64,000 nt of DNA. Source: Pelagibacteraceae bacterium AG-461-B04 (GTDB lineage Bacteria; Pseudomonadota; Alphaproteobacteria; Pelagibacterales; AG-422-B15). This document shows, one piece after another, positions 22,509 through 32,988 of the stretch (positions within the stretch are counted from its first letter, which is position 1; every line of letters starts with the position of its first letter). The DNA lies in NCBI GenBank assembly GCA_003211835.1, contig QCRN01000001.1, positions 116,269-180,268 on the forward strand, given 5' to 3'. The notes under the pieces are model-generated. The model did not search any database, was not told the DNA's origin, and saw only the letters and a program-made list of their open reading frames with translations. Position numbers and translations under genes: made by a program.

Positions 22509-22742
22509 ATGAGAAAACTTGATCTCCACGGATTTACATTAGAAGAGGCTTATCAGGATTTTACTGATTTTATTTACAGCGCGTATGAGGATAATATTTC
22601 TAAAGTTGAAATTATTACTGGTAATAGTGGTCAAATAAAAAAAGAATTCCCCCATTGGGCAGAGAATAATCATCAAATCAGATATATAGAAAACAGCTGG
22701 CATAAGGGAAGTTTCATTGTAAAAATTGAGAAGAAATATTGA
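22509..22742 (+). CDS. Small Smr-domain protein
   Basis: A 77-residue protein that is almost only an Smr domain: LDLHGFTLEEA at the start, VEIITGNSG in the middle, then EFPHWAEN and the final GSFIVKIEKK. Smr domains bind or nick nucleic acids (MutS2, SmrA/B); SmrB cleaves mRNA at collided ribosomes. The usual bacterial SmrA/B are about 180-190 residues with an N-terminal extension, absent here. The frame stays open to a TTG at 22500, but the ATG at 22509 gives the normal MRKLDLHG start. Confidence 0.8.
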   Translation: MRKLDLHGFTLEEAYQDFTDFIYSAYEDNISKVEIITGNSGQIKKEFPHWAENNHQIRYIENSWHKGSFIVKIEKKY

Positions 22743-22766
22743 GTATTGCATTTGTCAAGTTGGCAG

Positions 22767-22871
22767 TAGTATTTAGGTTCAATTATGTGCGAAGAATACT
22801 ATATGTAGGATGTTGATGGACAACGCGATATTCTTTTTTCATTAATTCCCCTAATTAATAGTTGTCCATCA
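22767..22871. repeat. Inverted repeats in the Smr-sdhB intergenic region
   Basis: The 181-base space between the convergent Smr and sdhB genes holds two dyads. TAGTATT (22767-22773) pairs with AATACTA (22795-22801). TGATGGACAAC (22814-22824) pairs perfectly with GTTGTCCATCA (22861-22871), and between these arms lies a further ATTAAT/ATTAAT dyad (22841-22846, 22854-22859). No T-tract follows the 11-base arms on either strand, so this is not a classical intrinsic terminator, though it lies where sdhB and Smr transcripts must end. It may be a 3'-end processing or stability structure, or a small repeat element. Nothing else is seen in this gap. Confidence 0.5.
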
Positions 22872-22923
22872 TCCCCCCTTTAAAAAAGGATTACCGGCTA
22901 ACAAAAATTGTTTTGATTGTTGA

Positions 22924-23700
22924 TTATTGTTGCGCGATCATTTGCTTAATCCCAGCGATTGCTTTAGCTGGGTTAAGACCTTTCGGACAGGCTTGAGTAC
23001 AGTTCATTATGGTATGACATCTATAAACTTTAAACGTGTCATCCAACTCTTTAAGTCTCTCTTTTCTTTCTTCATCACGACTATCCTGCAGCCACCTATA
23101 AGATTGCAGTAAGACGGCTGGCCCTAAATACTTATCACTGTTCCACCAATAACTTGGGCAAGATGTAGAACAACATGCGCATAATATACATTCATACAAG
23201 CCATCAAGTTTTTCTCTATCATTTCTTGATTGAATATTTTCTGTATCAGTCGCTTCTTGTTTTTGTTTTATAAGCCATGGCTTTATCGACTTTAGTTGTT
23301 TGTAAAGATTTTTCAGATTTGTTACCAAGTCTTTGATAACGGGCATGTGAGGTAAAGGATAAATTTTAATATCACCTTTCACATCTGATATTGCTTTTGT
23401 ACACGCAAGTGTGTTTGTGCCATCAATATTCATAGCACATGAGCCACAAATTCCTTCTCTGCAAGACCTTCTAAAAGTTAAAGAGGTATCAACTTCATTT
23501 TTAATCTTCATAACGGCATCTAATACCATAGGACCGCAATCATCGATATCAACTTCATAAGTATCCATTCTAGGATTTTTATCATCCTCGGGAGACCATC
23601 TATAAATTTTAAACTTTTTTATACGTTTGTTTTCAGATTCTAATTTATAATAATCACCGTCAGTGAGTTTTGAGTTATCTGGAAGGTTGAATTGAACCAT
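22924..23700 (-). CDS. sdhB: Succinate dehydrogenase iron-sulfur subunit
   Basis: A 258-residue electron-transfer subunit. The [2Fe-2S] ligands are C80, C85, C88 and C100 (CREGICGSC...); the [4Fe-4S] group is C171, C174, C177 (CILCACC) and the [3Fe-4S] ligands are C181, C228 and C234, with C238 also serving the 4Fe cluster. It carries electrons from SdhA to the quinone site in SdhCD. The ATG overlaps the sdhA stop by one base. Confidence 0.98.
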   Translation of the reverse strand: MVQFNLPDNSKLTDGDYYKLESENKRIKKFKIYRWSPEDDKNPRMDTYEVDIDDCGPMVLDAVMKIKNEVDTSLTFRRSCREGICGSCAMNIDGTNTLACTKAISDVKGDIKIYPLPHMPVIKDLVTNLKNLYKQLKSIKPWLIKQKQEATDTENIQSRNDREKLDGLYECILCACCSTSCPSYWWNSDKYLGPAVLLQSYRWLQDSRDEERKERLKELDDTFKVYRCHTIMNCTQACPKGLNPAKAIAGIKQMIAQQ

Positions 23701-25475
23701 TAATAAACTCTTGCTTTAGGTTCTATATATTTAACTTCATTCGAAAGGGTATATTCATGAACTGATCTGTATTCCAGCTTACATTTTTCGTCGTCAAGCC
23801 AGGATAGTGTATGTTTCATCCAGTTTTTATCGTCTCTTTCCTTGAAATCTTCTCTAGCATGCGCACCTCTGCTTTCTTTTCTATTATGAGCAGAATTCAT
23901 AGTGACTACAGCTTGAGCAATAAGATTTTTATACTCTAAAGTTTCTAATAAATCTGTATTCCAAACAAGTGATTTATCTTTTATCTTTAAGTTTTCACTG
24001 TCCAGCCAAGTTTCTTCGATGAGTTTTTTTCCTTCTGTCATAATTTCATCATCTCTGAATACCGCACAATGTTTTTGCATAACTTTTTGCATTTGAGATC
24101 TCAGTTCCGCCGTTGTTACATCGCCGTCAGAATTTCTGGTAGCATCAAATCTTGCTATTACATCATCGATGACTGGTTTAGGAATATCTTTATTTTTTTC
24201 GCCCTTAGGAACAATATCATTAATTCTGTCTGCGGCAGCTTTTCCAAAAACTACAAGGTCAATTAGCGAATTAGATCCTAACCTATTTGCGCCATGGACA
24301 CTCACACAAGCTGATTCCCCAACAGCCATTAAGCCAGGTACAACTGTTTCGTCGCCCTTAACAAGATTCATAACTTCGCCGTGGAAGTTGGTTGGTATTC
24401 CGCCCATATTATAATGAACTGTGGGTATTATGGGTATTGGATCTTTAGTTACATCCACTCCAGCAAAAACTTTTGCAGACTCTGATATCCCTGGTAGCCT
24501 TTCTTCAAGAATATTTGAATCAATATGGTCTAGATGAAGATACATGTGATCTTTATCTTTCCCAACTCCTCTTCCATCAATAATTTCTTTGGTAATAGAT
24601 CGTGACACTACATCTCTTGAGGCTAAGTCCTTTGCTGATGGAGCGTACCTTTCCATAAACCTTTCTCCTTCACTATTAACCAGGTATCCTCCTTCTCCTC
24701 TAGCGCCTTCAGTTATCAAACATCCAACACCATAGACTCCTGTAGGATGAAACTGAACAAATTCCATATCTTGCAGAGGAAGACCTGCTCTTAATACCAT
24801 TGCATTTCCATCTCCTGTACATGTGTGAGCAGATGTAGCAGAGAAATAAACTCTTCCATAACCACCTGATGCTAATACAGTTTGTTTTGAATTAAATACA
24901 TGAAGCTTACCATCCTCTAAACACCAGGCAACAACACCTCTGCATTCTCCCTCAACCATTAGTAAATCTAAAACAAAGTACTCAATGTAATAATCCACAT
25001 CGTGTTTTAATGATTGCCCATAAAGAGTATGAATTATTGCATGGCCAGTTCTGTCTGCTGCAGCACATGTTCTTTGCGCAGTTCCATCGCCATAATTTTT
25101 TGTCATACCACCAAAAGCTCGCTGATATATTTTACCATCTTCTGTTCGACTGAATGGCACTCCATAATTTTCTAATTCTAAAACTGCTTTAGGCGCATTC
25201 TTACATAGATATTCGATAGCATCCTGGTCTCCAAGCCAATCTGACCCTTTAACTGTATCGTACATATGCCATCGCCAATCATCTTCTCCCATGTTTCCTA
25301 ATGCAGCTGAGATTCCACCCTGTGCAGCTACTGTATGACTTCTTGTTGGAAAAACTTTAGAGATACAAGCTGTCTTATATCCATTTTCTACAGCACCAAC
25401 TGTTGCTCTTAATCCAGAGCCTCCAGCTCCTACAACAACAACGTCGTAATCATGATATTCGATTTCGTAACTCAT
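23700..25475 (-). CDS. sdhA: Succinate dehydrogenase flavoprotein subunit
   Basis: A 591-residue flavoprotein. FAD is bound by [12 protein letters not shown] near the start and covalently by H47 in [10 protein letters not shown]; the substrate region shows [21 protein letters not shown] and the C-terminal [15 protein letters not shown]. It oxidises succinate to fumarate at the cytoplasmic face. It follows sdhD by one base and overlaps sdhB by one base. Confidence 0.99.
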   Translation of the reverse strand: MSYEIEYHDYDVVVVGAGGSGLRATVGAVENGYKTACISKVFPTRSHTVAAQGGISAALGNMGEDDWRWHMYDTVKGSDWLGDQDAIEYLCKNAPKAVLELENYGVPFSRTEDGKIYQRAFGGMTKNYGDGTAQRTCAAADRTGHAIIHTLYGQSLKHDVDYYIEYFVLDLLMVEGECRGVVAWCLEDGKLHVFNSKQTVLASGGYGRVYFSATSAHTCTGDGNAMVLRAGLPLQDMEFVQFHPTGVYGVGCLITEGARGEGGYLVNSEGERFMERYAPSAKDLASRDVVSRSITKEIIDGRGVGKDKDHMYLHLDHIDSNILEERLPGISESAKVFAGVDVTKDPIPIIPTVHYNMGGIPTNFHGEVMNLVKGDETVVPGLMAVGESACVSVHGANRLGSNSLIDLVVFGKAAADRINDIVPKGEKNKDIPKPVIDDVIARFDATRNSDGDVTTAELRSQMQKVMQKHCAVFRDDEIMTEGKKLIEETWLDSENLKIKDKSLVWNTDLLETLEYKNLIAQAVVTMNSAHNRKESRGAHAREDFKERDDKNWMKHTLSWLDDEKCKLEYRSVHEYTLSNEVKYIEPKARVY

Positions 25476-25476
25476 A

Positions 25477-25809
25477 TTAAAATATTAAAATTAACCACAT
25501 TGATAAACATACAAAGATTAAAATAAGTATAAAAAAGAATGATATTAAAAAATTAATTACCTTTTTAGCAGATTCGTCATGAATATAATCTTCTAGTATC
25601 TCGTTAACACCTACTCTCATATGAATTAGCCCTAAAACGGTAAATATCAATATAAATAAAATTGACCACAGACTTCTTAATTCTTCCAATATCAACTGAT
25701 AAGGTTCGCCAGAGAAATGAATTATTCTCACAAACAGATATATAATAAGTGGAATCAATAAAATGGTAGTTAATCTATGAATTTTCCATGCATTTTTTGC
25801 TGATTCCAT
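25477..25809 (-). CDS. sdhD: Succinate dehydrogenase membrane anchor subunit
   Basis: A 110-residue protein with three hydrophobic segments and an N-terminal [14 protein letters not shown] typical of alphaproteobacterial Sdh[18 protein letters not shown] matches the region around the heme/quinone site. The open frame extends upstream to 25947, but that part lies inside sdhC; the ATG at 25809 is two bases after the sdhC stop and is the likely start. It anchors SdhAB and helps bind heme b and quinone. Confidence 0.92.
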   Translation of the reverse strand: MESAKNAWKIHRLTTILLIPLIIYLFVRIIHFSGEPYQLILEELRSLWSILFILIFTVLGLIHMRVGVNEILEDYIHDESAKKVINFLISFFFILILIFVCLSMWLILIF

Positions 25810-25811
25810 AA

Positions 25812-26189
25812 TTAAAATATGCCCATCACCATCATCCAGAAAATTACCGTTAGAACAACTGTAAGAAATACTGTTAACCATCCTGTCAATTTGGCAGTAT
25901 TTAAGTCCAATCCATAGCCTGAGTCCCAAAACAGATGTCTTATACAATTTGCAAAATAAAATAAATATGAAAATGTTAAACCAATAAGAATTGTTCTAAC
26001 AAATAAATTGTTAGCTACTTTGATTACAGTCTCAAAAAAATCTTCACCACTGCCAATAGCGAATAGTAAAAATATTATTATCAATGATCCCAGCGATGAA
26101 ACAACTCCTGTAATTCTATGAAGAATAGATAAGATGGAAGTAATTTGCCATCTATAGACTTGAAGGTGAGGTGAAAGTGGATTGCTCAT
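25812..26189 (-). CDS. sdhC: Succinate dehydrogenase cytochrome b556 subunit
   Basis: A 125-residue membrane subunit with three transmembrane segments. It begins with the family pattern NPLSPHLQVYRWQITSILSI followed by LHRITGV; the axial heme histidine region is FANCIRHLFWD. It anchors the complex with SdhD. A 49-base gap separates it from the Mcl-Mch fusion gene upstream, so a promoter of its own is possible, but read-through from the long upstream run is equally likely. Confidence 0.95.
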   Translation of the reverse strand: MSNPLSPHLQVYRWQITSILSILHRITGVVSSLGSLIIIFLLFAIGSGEDFFETVIKVANNLFVRTILIGLTFSYLFYFANCIRHLFWDSGYGLDLNTAKLTGWLTVFLTVVLTVIFWMMVMGIF

Positions 26190-26238
26190 TATTAATCACC
26201 TACTTATATCAAAAAGAATAGATTTAAACGACAGTAAA

Positions 26239-28197
26239 TTAATTTTTCCTTGGTATTAATGCCCAATAATCAAGACTTAAAAGCACCGAGGGATCAAATC
26301 TATTATTTGCATCCCGATGTTGAAACTGATACGCCTGCGCATCTCCAATTCCATTACTTCTTATTCGTAATGCTCCAAGCTTATCTGAAACTTCAATCTT
26401 GTCTAAAATAGTACTCCACGCAAAAACTGTTGTTCCCGCAAAGCAAGGTGAAGCATGAGTACCTCCATTTATTGCAATTATTTTAAAAGCATTCGACAAG
26501 CCATTAAATGTGAGAGCTCTTGTTAAGCTAATTACATGACCACCATATACAATCCGTTTACCAAATCTTCCACCTTTTTCAACGAAATGATTGAAATGAA
26601 CTTTAGCATTATTTTGGTACAGTTTAGTCGCCATCATATGTTCTGCTTCTTCTACAGTCATTCCATCAATGTGATTAATTTTTTCACTAACATTATAATC
26701 TTCGTAACAAAGAGCAGATCCAGATGCTGCAAAGTCAAAGTTCGAAACATCAAAATTATAATTTTCAGCAATTGATATTACTTCTTTATTTGATACTTCT
26801 TTATTTAAATCAGGAATTGAGGGATTAACTTTTTTTAGATTTTTATTTTTCTTTCTCACCATGACCCATCTTTTATAATCAATTACAGGATCACCATGTT
26901 GATTAGATCCAATTGAATGTACATAAACGACCCCGTTATCTCCATTTGAATTTTCTTTAATACCTATAACTTCTGACATTGAATGAATTGTATCCCCTGG
27001 GTAAGCTGGTTTGAGAAATTTGCATTCAGCATATCCAAGATTAGCAATTGCATTTAATGAAATATCTGGAACGGTTTTTCCAAACGCAATATTGAATAAA
27101 AGAAAATCATCAACTGGAGATTCATCTAAGGACATTTTTTTTGCAAACTCTTTTGATGAATGTAAGGCATACCTAGATCCATAAAGAGCCGTATACAATG
27201 CACAGTCTCCTGAAGTGATTGTTCTGGGTGTTGCATGAATAATTTTTTGACCCATTTTGAAGTCTTCAAAAAAATTACCAATTTTATATTTACTTGTTGA
27301 TGTTTGTGACTCCTCAATATGAGAATCTTCCTCGACTTTATTGACTAGTGACTCGGCTTCTATAACTCTTTTTGCGTGGGCAACGTGGAGTTCTTCTATT
27401 TGACTATTCTCAAACGTTATAACACCAATGTTAGGATCCTTTTTTCGTGCCTCCTCAAAAGCCGCAACAATTCTTTTTGCTTTATCAAGCTGTTCTGGGG
27501 TAGGAGTAAAAATTTTATTGCATATTTGAATTTGCCCAGGGTGAATGAGTGTTTTGCCATCAAAACCTAATCCATGACTATAAGTACATTCTTCCTCAAA
27601 ACCTTTTGAGTCTCTAATATCGTTAAATACTCCATCTAATATCGATAGTTTAAATGCTTTTGAAGCCATCATACATTTTTCAAAACTAGTAACTAAGGCA
27701 GTTCTTTTTAACTCGTTTTCTAGTCCGAGCTCAGTTGAAAGGTCATTAGTTCCCATAACAAAACATTTTAGATATTTTGATGATTTGGCAATGTCATATG
27801 CGTTTACTATGGAAAGTGCAGTCTCCATCATTACCCATATTTTTATTTCCTTATTATTAATATATTTTTCACACTCTTGTATATCTTTAGCCTCATTAAC
27901 TTTTGGTACTAATATTGCATCTGGAGAACAATTCTCTAAAATTTTTAAATCTTTCTGCCCTTCTTCAGAATCAAAATTATTTATTCTGATTACCTGTTCT
28001 TTGTTTTTATTCACTCCTGAATTTAAAATATCAATAATGGCTTTTCTTGCATCTTCTTTTGCGCTTAATGCTACAGAGTCCTCTAAATCGTAAATCAACG
28101 AGTCGACATCCAATGTACTGCTCTTTTTTAGTGCCTTGGCATTAGAGCCTGGAACGTAAAGCACACTCCTTCTTGGTTTTCTTATATCTTTTCTCAT
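26239..28197 (-). CDS. Fused (3S)-malyl-CoA lyase/thioesterase-like and mesaconyl-CoA hydratase protein
   Basis: A 652-residue two-domain protein. Residues 1-285 are an HpcH/HpaI (CitE-like) domain: RSVLYVPGSNA, LIYDLEDSVA, WVMMETA, FVMGTNDLS and GFDGKTLIHPGQI, closest in motif to the Mcl2-type malyl-CoA thioesterase. A polar linker (about 286-303) leads to residues 304-652, a double MaoC-like mesaconyl-CoA hydratase (GNFFEDF, HATPRTIT, ALYGSR, GKTVPDISLNAIANLGYA, DGMTVEEAEHM, RIVYGGHVISL). In Rhodobacter these are separate proteins (Mcl2, Mch) in the sdh neighbourhood. Hydration of mesaconyl-CoA to methylmalyl-CoA belongs to the ethylmalonyl-CoA and 3-hydroxypropionate routes. Start overlaps the asd stop by one base. 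Both domains look intact; which lyase or thioesterase reaction the first performs is inference. Confidence 0.88.
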   Translation of the reverse strand: MRKDIRKPRRSVLYVPGSNAKALKKSSTLDVDSLIYDLEDSVALSAKEDARKAIIDILNSGVNKNKEQVIRINNFDSEEGQKDLKILENCSPDAILVPKVNEAKDIQECEKYINNKEIKIWVMMETALSIVNAYDIAKSSKYLKCFVMGTNDLSTELGLENELKRTALVTSFEKCMMASKAFKLSILDGVFNDIRDSKGFEEECTYSHGLGFDGKTLIHPGQIQICNKIFTPTPEQLDKAKRIVAAFEEARKKDPNIGVITFENSQIEELHVAHAKRVIEAESLVNKVEEDSHIEESQTSTSKYKIGNFFEDFKMGQKIIHATPRTITSGDCALYTALYGSRYALHSSKEFAKKMSLDESPVDDFLLFNIAFGKTVPDISLNAIANLGYAECKFLKPAYPGDTIHSMSEVIGIKENSNGDNGVVYVHSIGSNQHGDPVIDYKRWVMVRKKNKNLKKVNPSIPDLNKEVSNKEVISIAENYNFDVSNFDFAASGSALCYEDYNVSEKINHIDGMTVEEAEHMMATKLYQNNAKVHFNHFVEKGGRFGKRIVYGGHVISLTRALTFNGLSNAFKIIAINGGTHASPCFAGTTVFAWSTILDKIEVSDKLGALRIRSNGIGDAQAYQFQHRDANNRFDPSVLLSLDYWALIPRKN

Positions 28198-29210
28198 TAT
28201 TTTAAATGGTCCTCTATAAGCATTTCAGCAATTTGAATTGTGTTTAAGGCTGCACCTTTCCTCAAATTATCAGATACTACCCAAATTGATAAACCATTTT
28301 TAGTTGAAGTATCTTCTCTAATTCTTGAAACATAAGTATCGTCATTACCAGCACATTCTTTCGGAGTTACATACCCACCATCTTCACGTTCATCGAGTAA
28401 TTTACAACCTGGCGCATTTTTAATCGCCTCTCTTGCTTGCTCTACAGACACTTTTTCATGAAATTCAATATTCACTGACTCTGAATGACCAATGAAAACC
28501 GGTACCCTCACACATGTTGCGCTAAATTCTATTTCATTAGATAGAATCTTTTTTGTTTCTTGATTCATCTTAAGCTCTTCTTTTGTATACCCATCATTCA
28601 TAAATTTATCAATATGAGGTATAACATTAAATGCAATTGGTTTTGTAAACTTAACATTGTCTTTTATTTCATCTGAGAACATGTTTTTTGTTTGGTCAAA
28701 TAATTCATCCATACCAGCTTTACCTGCACCTGAAACAGATTGATACGTTGAAACAATCACTTTTTTTATTTTAGAAATTTCATGCAATGGTTTTAATGCA
28801 ACAACTAGTTGTATTGTTGAACAATTAGGATTAGCAATAATATTTTTTATTTTATAATTTTTTATAGCATCGGGATTTACTTCAGGAACAATTAAGGGGA
28901 CATCTTTATCCATTCTGAATTGACTTGAATTATCGATAACAATGCAATTTTTTTCAGCAAACATGGGTACCCATTCTTTTGATACGCTTGCTCCAGCTGA
29001 AAATAGTGCTAGATCAACTTTTGCTGGATCAAATTTGTCAATGGCTTCAACTGTGAGCTCCTTATCTCCAAATTCAACTTTCGTTCCCTCACTTTTACTT
29101 GAGGCAACAGGAAAAATGTTAGATGAGTCGTACTTTCTATCTGAAAGTATGTTAAGCATCTCTCGACCGACATTTCCGGTTGCTCCAACAATTGCGATAT
29201 TTAAGCTCAT
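28197..29210 (-). CDS. asd: Aspartate-semialdehyde dehydrogenase
   Basis: A 337-residue enzyme of the lysine/threonine/methionine branch. NADP loop VGATGNVGREML is at the N terminus, the catalytic cysteine is C130 (NPNCSTIQ), and the active-site histidine lies in FIGHSESVNIEF. It reduces aspartyl phosphate to the semialdehyde. It comes three bases after leuB in the leuC-leuD-leuB-asd order typical of Alphaproteobacteria and feeds the pathway where DapF (36387-37211) acts later. Confidence 0.96.
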   Translation of the reverse strand: MSLNIAIVGATGNVGREMLNILSDRKYDSSNIFPVASSKSEGTKVEFGDKELTVEAIDKFDPAKVDLALFSAGASVSKEWVPMFAEKNCIVIDNSSQFRMDKDVPLIVPEVNPDAIKNYKIKNIIANPNCSTIQLVVALKPLHEISKIKKVIVSTYQSVSGAGKAGMDELFDQTKNMFSDEIKDNVKFTKPIAFNVIPHIDKFMNDGYTKEELKMNQETKKILSNEIEFSATCVRVPVFIGHSESVNIEFHEKVSVEQAREAIKNAPGCKLLDEREDGGYVTPKECAGNDDTYVSRIREDTSTKNGLSIWVVSDNLRKGAALNTIQIAEMLIEDHLK

Positions 29211-29213
29211 AAA

Positions 29214-30323
29214 TTAGAAATTCTGTTTTATTTGATTAATAATTTTGTCTCCCATTTCAACTGTCGATAAATTTTTATCATCATTACCTATTAAGTCGGC
29301 TGTCTTATAGCCATCTGAAAGTACTTTATTAACAGATTGATTAATGAGATCAGATTCCTTGTCCATATTAAATGAATATTTAAGACACATTGCAAAACTT
29401 AAGATAGATGCAATAGGATTTGCTATTCCTTTGCCGGCAATATCAGGCGCTGATCCGTGAACGGGTTCATAAAGAGATTTTCTAGAGTTATTTGAATCGA
29501 AAGCGCCCAATGAAGCTGAAGGCAGCATTCCTAAAGACCCTGTTAACATAGCAGCTTCATCAGAAAGAATATCTCCAAATAAATTGTCAGTAACAATTAC
29601 ATCAAATTGTTTTGGATTTCTTACAAGTTGCATAGCACAGTTGTCCGCATACATATGTGAAAGCTCAACATTTGGATATTCATTTTTATGAACGTAAGAA
29701 ACCTCTTCTCTCCATAAAATACCGGACTCCATAACATTTGATTTTTCACATGAAGTTACTCTATTGTCTCTTTTGCTTGCCAGTTCAAAAGCAATTCTTG
29801 CAACTCTTCTTATTTCCTCTGTAGTATATGACTGGGTATTAATTCCAATTCTGGTTCCATCACTTTTTTCTTCAATACCTCTCGGCTCTCCAAAATAAAT
29901 ACCTCCCGTAAGTTCTCTTACAATTAGGATGTCTAAACCAGAAACAAGTTCAGATTTTAAAGATGATGCATCAACCATTGATTCAAAACATAAAGCAGGT
30001 CTTAAATTGGCAAATAGATCCATTTCTTTTCTGATACTTAAAAGCCCTTGCTCAGGCCTTAAAGAAAAATCAAGATTATCCCACTTTTCGCCTCCAACGG
30101 CACCAAGTAAGACTGCGTGAGACTCTTTTGCCTTAGCTAATGTTTCATCTGATAAGGGAACACCATATCGATCATAAGCTGCTCCACCAATATCATCTTT
30201 TTGTATTTCAAAAACAACATCACTTTTTTTTTCAACACATTTAGCAATTTTAATAACTTCATCCATTACTTCTGGACCAATACCATCTCCAGATAAAATT
30301 AATAATTTATATAATTTGCTCAT
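29214..30323 (-). CDS. leuB: 3-isopropylmalate dehydrogenase
   Basis: A 369-residue beta-decarboxylating dehydrogenase. Visible signatures are [20 protein letters not shown], the [12 protein letters not shown] substrate loop that is typical of LeuB rather than isocitrate dehydrogenase, and [20 protein letters not shown]. It performs the third dedicated step of leucine synthesis. Its start overlaps the leuD stop by four bases (ATGA). Confidence 0.97.
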   Translation of the reverse strand: MSKLYKLLILSGDGIGPEVMDEVIKIAKCVEKKSDVVFEIQKDDIGGAAYDRYGVPLSDETLAKAKESHAVLLGAVGGEKWDNLDFSLRPEQGLLSIRKEMDLFANLRPALCFESMVDASSLKSELVSGLDILIVRELTGGIYFGEPRGIEEKSDGTRIGINTQSYTTEEIRRVARIAFELASKRDNRVTSCEKSNVMESGILWREEVSYVHKNEYPNVELSHMYADNCAMQLVRNPKQFDVIVTDNLFGDILSDEAAMLTGSLGMLPSASLGAFDSNNSRKSLYEPVHGSAPDIAGKGIANPIASILSFAMCLKYSFNMDKESDLINQSVNKVLSDGYKTADLIGNDDKNLSTVEMGDKIINQIKQNF

Positions 30324-30946
30324 ATTATTTTGCTTCTATATAACCAAGGAGTTTCCTTAGCTTGATTATTTTCAAAATCTGAAATCGAACTTGATTTATT
30401 TAAAGTCATGCCAATGTCATCAAGTCCTTCAATTAAACATTTCTTCTTAACAGGATCGATTTCGAATGTTATTTCTTTTTGTTCATTGTTTTCTAAATAA
30501 GTTATATTCTGCTTTTCTAGATCAATGTTGAAATTCAATGTATTCTCAGCAGAGTCCTGTAATTTAGCTACAGTTTCTTCGTCAAGAATTATAGGTAAAA
30601 TACCATTTTTGAAACAGTTATTATAAAATATATCGGCGTAACTTGGTGCAATTATACATTTAATACCATAGTCAGCAATTGACCAAGGGGCATGTTCCCG
30701 TGAAGAGCCACAACCAAAATTTTTACCCGCTATCAAGATATTCGCACCTTTATACTGATCTTGATTGAGTTCAAAAGAATCTATTTTATTACCATCCTGA
30801 TCAAACTTTAACTCAAAAAATAAATATTCTCCAAGACCGGTTCTTTTAATAGTTTTCAAAAACTGTTTTGGAATTATCATATCTGTATCAACATTAGTTA
30901 TCCGTAAAGGAATTGCGTTACCAGTTAGTTTATTAAATTTCTCCAT
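30320..30946 (-). CDS. leuD: 3-isopropylmalate dehydratase small subunit
   Basis: A 208-residue swivelling-domain subunit. Key motifs are [28 protein letters not shown] and [18 protein letters not shown]. It completes the isopropylmalate isomerase active site together with LeuC. TAATG overlap with leuC upstream and ATGA overlap with leuB downstream indicate coupled translation. Confidence 0.97.
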   Translation of the reverse strand: MEKFNKLTGNAIPLRITNVDTDMIIPKQFLKTIKRTGLGEYLFFELKFDQDGNKIDSFELNQDQYKGANILIAGKNFGCGSSREHAPWSIADYGIKCIIAPSYADIFYNNCFKNGILPIILDEETVAKLQDSAENTLNFNIDLEKQNITYLENNEQKEITFEIDPVKKKCLIEGLDDIGMTLNKSSSISDFENNQAKETPWLYRSKII

Positions 30947-32349
30947 TATAGATCTCTAAAATCAGTTAATTTACCTTTGATAGCTGCAGCAGCAGCCATT
31001 TGTGGACTCATTAAGTGCGTTCGCCCGCCTCTTCCTTGTCTTCCTTCAAAATTTCTATTTGAAGTTGACGCACATCTTTCTTGAGGTTTAAGTTTATCTG
31101 CATTCATGGCTAAACACATTGAACATCCAGGATCTCTCCAATCGAACCCTGCTTCAATAAATATTTTGTCTAAGCCTTCTTTTTCTGCCTGCTCTTTCAC
31201 AAGTCCCGAACCTGGAACAATCATTGCATGAACATTTTTTTCAACTTTGCGACCTTTTGCAATTTTAGATACGGCCCTTAAATCTTCTATTCGTCCATTC
31301 GTGCAAGATCCGATAAAAACTTTATTTACTTCAATTTCATTAATTGGCGTATTGGGTTCAAGACCCATATAGTCAAGCGCTCTTTCAATAGACCTCTTTT
31401 TTTCATCACTACTTGCATTTTTCGGATCAGGAACATAGCCATCGATCGAGACAACATCTTCTGGACTTGTTCCCCAAGTGACTTGGGGAATAATTTCATC
31501 TGCTTTTATTTCTACAATCTCGTCATATTGTGCGCCTTCATCAGTAGCAAGCGATTGCCAATACCTAATAGCTGTTTCAAACTCAACTCCAGAAGGAGCA
31601 AGCGGTCTGCCCTTTAAATATTCCCAAGTTTTCTCATCAGGACTGATTAAACCAGCTCTTGCGCCTGCCTCAATAGACATGTTGCAAACTGTCATTCTGC
31701 CTTCCATTGATAAATTTCTAATTACGTCACCTGTATATTCAATCACATAACCTGTTCCACCAGCAGTTCCTATTTTTTTTATAATTGCTAATATTATGTC
31801 TTTTGCAGTTACTCCATCCATAACCTCACCTGTAATTTTAATGCACATATTTTTAGCTTTTGTTTGGATCAGAGTTTGAGTAGCAAGAGTATGTTCAACT
31901 TCAGATGTTCCTATGCCCCACGCTAAAGCTCCAAAAGCACCATGAGTGGATGTATGACTATCTCCACAAACTATTGTCATTCCAGGTTGAGTAAATCCTT
32001 GCTCGGGGCCAACAATATGAACTATACCTTGCCGCTTATCTGACATCGGTAAGTAAGTAATATTGTTTTCCCTAGCGTTCCTCTCTAATGTTTCAACTTG
32101 TAATTTTGAGTCTGGGTCTGCTATACCCTTATCCCTATCCATGGTGGGCACATTATGGTCTGCTGTAGCCAGAGTAAATTCAGGTCTTCTAACTTTTCTA
32201 CCGCTCATTCGCAATCCCTCAAAGGCTTGTGGACTGGTTACCTCGTGGACAAGATGTCGGTCAATGTAAAGTATTGTAGTTCCATCATCATTAATGGAAA
32301 CGATATGGTTATCCCATATTTTATCATACAAAGTTTTTGGCGCACTCAT
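30946..32349 (-). CDS. leuC: 3-isopropylmalate dehydratase large subunit
   Basis: A 467-residue aconitase-like protein. It starts with [12 protein letters not shown] and has [20 protein letters not shown]; the [4Fe-4S] cysteines are in FIGSCTNGR and in [11 protein letters not shown]. It interconverts 2- and 3-isopropylmalate. It follows rplS by 36 bases, which hold only an A-rich stretch and no clear terminator, so it may be read through from the ribosomal-protein genes. leuA is not in the window. Confidence 0.98.
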   Translation of the reverse strand: MSAPKTLYDKIWDNHIVSINDDGTTILYIDRHLVHEVTSPQAFEGLRMSGRKVRRPEFTLATADHNVPTMDRDKGIADPDSKLQVETLERNARENNITYLPMSDKRQGIVHIVGPEQGFTQPGMTIVCGDSHTSTHGAFGALAWGIGTSEVEHTLATQTLIQTKAKNMCIKITGEVMDGVTAKDIILAIIKKIGTAGGTGYVIEYTGDVIRNLSMEGRMTVCNMSIEAGARAGLISPDEKTWEYLKGRPLAPSGVEFETAIRYWQSLATDEGAQYDEIVEIKADEIIPQVTWGTSPEDVVSIDGYVPDPKNASSDEKKRSIERALDYMGLEPNTPINEIEVNKVFIGSCTNGRIEDLRAVSKIAKGRKVEKNVHAMIVPGSGLVKEQAEKEGLDKIFIEAGFDWRDPGCSMCLAMNADKLKPQERCASTSNRNFEGRQGRGGRTHLMSPQMAAAAAIKGKLTDFRDL

Positions 32350-32385
32350 AATTCAGTTAATGATATTAAAAAGAAAAAGAATTGT

Positions 32386-32961
32386 TTATTCTTTTGTACT
32401 GTCTGTTTCTTCTGATTTTCCATCTTCCGCCTCAGGACTAATTTCCTCTTTTGCTTCAGGTGTATCTTCAGTTTGTGTCTCTGAAGTCTCAGCTTGCATG
32501 GTAGCCTCCTCTTCAGTTGCAAGTTCTTCTGCGGCAATGATTTGTTCTTCCGCAACCTCTTCTGTTTCATCAATATAAAGACTAGCTAAATCAGGCTGCT
32601 TCTTTCTAATTCTTTCAACAATTCTAGCTTTTTTACCAGTCAGGTCTCTTAAGTAGTAAAGCTTTGCTCTTCTCACCTGCCCACTTCTTACAATAGAAAT
32701 GGAGTCAATAGTTGGACTAAAAATTGGAAAAACTCTTTCAACACCCTCGCCAAAAGATATTTTTCTTACCGTGAATGAAGAACTGAGACCTCTATTCTTT
32801 TTTCTTATACAAACACCTTCGAATGCTTGGATACGTTCTCTTGTACCTTCTCTAACCTTAACATTCACTCTGACAGTATCACCTGGATGAAACTGAGGTA
32901 TTTTCTTACCCTTTATAAGTGTCTTGATTTGATCTTTTTCAAACTGTTCAATAATATTCAT
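32386..32961 (-). CDS. rplS: Ribosomal protein L19 with acidic C-terminal tail
   Basis: A 191-residue L19. Residues 1 to about 118 are the normal protein ([52 protein letters not shown]). The remaining 70 or so residues are an extra tail with many E, T, S and A residues (for example [20 protein letters not shown]), probably disordered. L19 sits at the 30S-50S interface. It is last of the rpsP-rimM-trmD-rplS group, 27 bases after trmD. Confidence 0.96.
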   Translation of the reverse strand: MNIIEQFEKDQIKTLIKGKKIPQFHPGDTVRVNVKVREGTRERIQAFEGVCIRKKNRGLSSSFTVRKISFGEGVERVFPIFSPTIDSISIVRSGQVRRAKLYYLRDLTGKKARIVERIRKKQPDLASLYIDETEEVAEEQIIAAEELATEEEATMQAETSETQTEDTPEAKEEISPEAEDGKSEETDSTKE

Positions 32962-32988
32962 GATTGCCTCGCACCGTCTTTTAATACT

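Noticed and set aside
22743..22923. tRNA gene in the Smr-sdhB spacer
   Set aside because: A GGTTCAA stretch is present, but no acceptor stem or anticodon arm can be formed around it.
25810..25947. Upstream extension of the sdhD reading frame
   Set aside because: It lies wholly inside sdhC in another frame and has no SdhD similarity; the ATG at 25809 fits the family and the operon spacing.
32346..32578. Overlapping ORFs in rplS and rpsP regions (serine- or leucine-rich)
   Set aside because: They are frame shadows of the acidic repeat tails; low-complexity codons leave all frames open.
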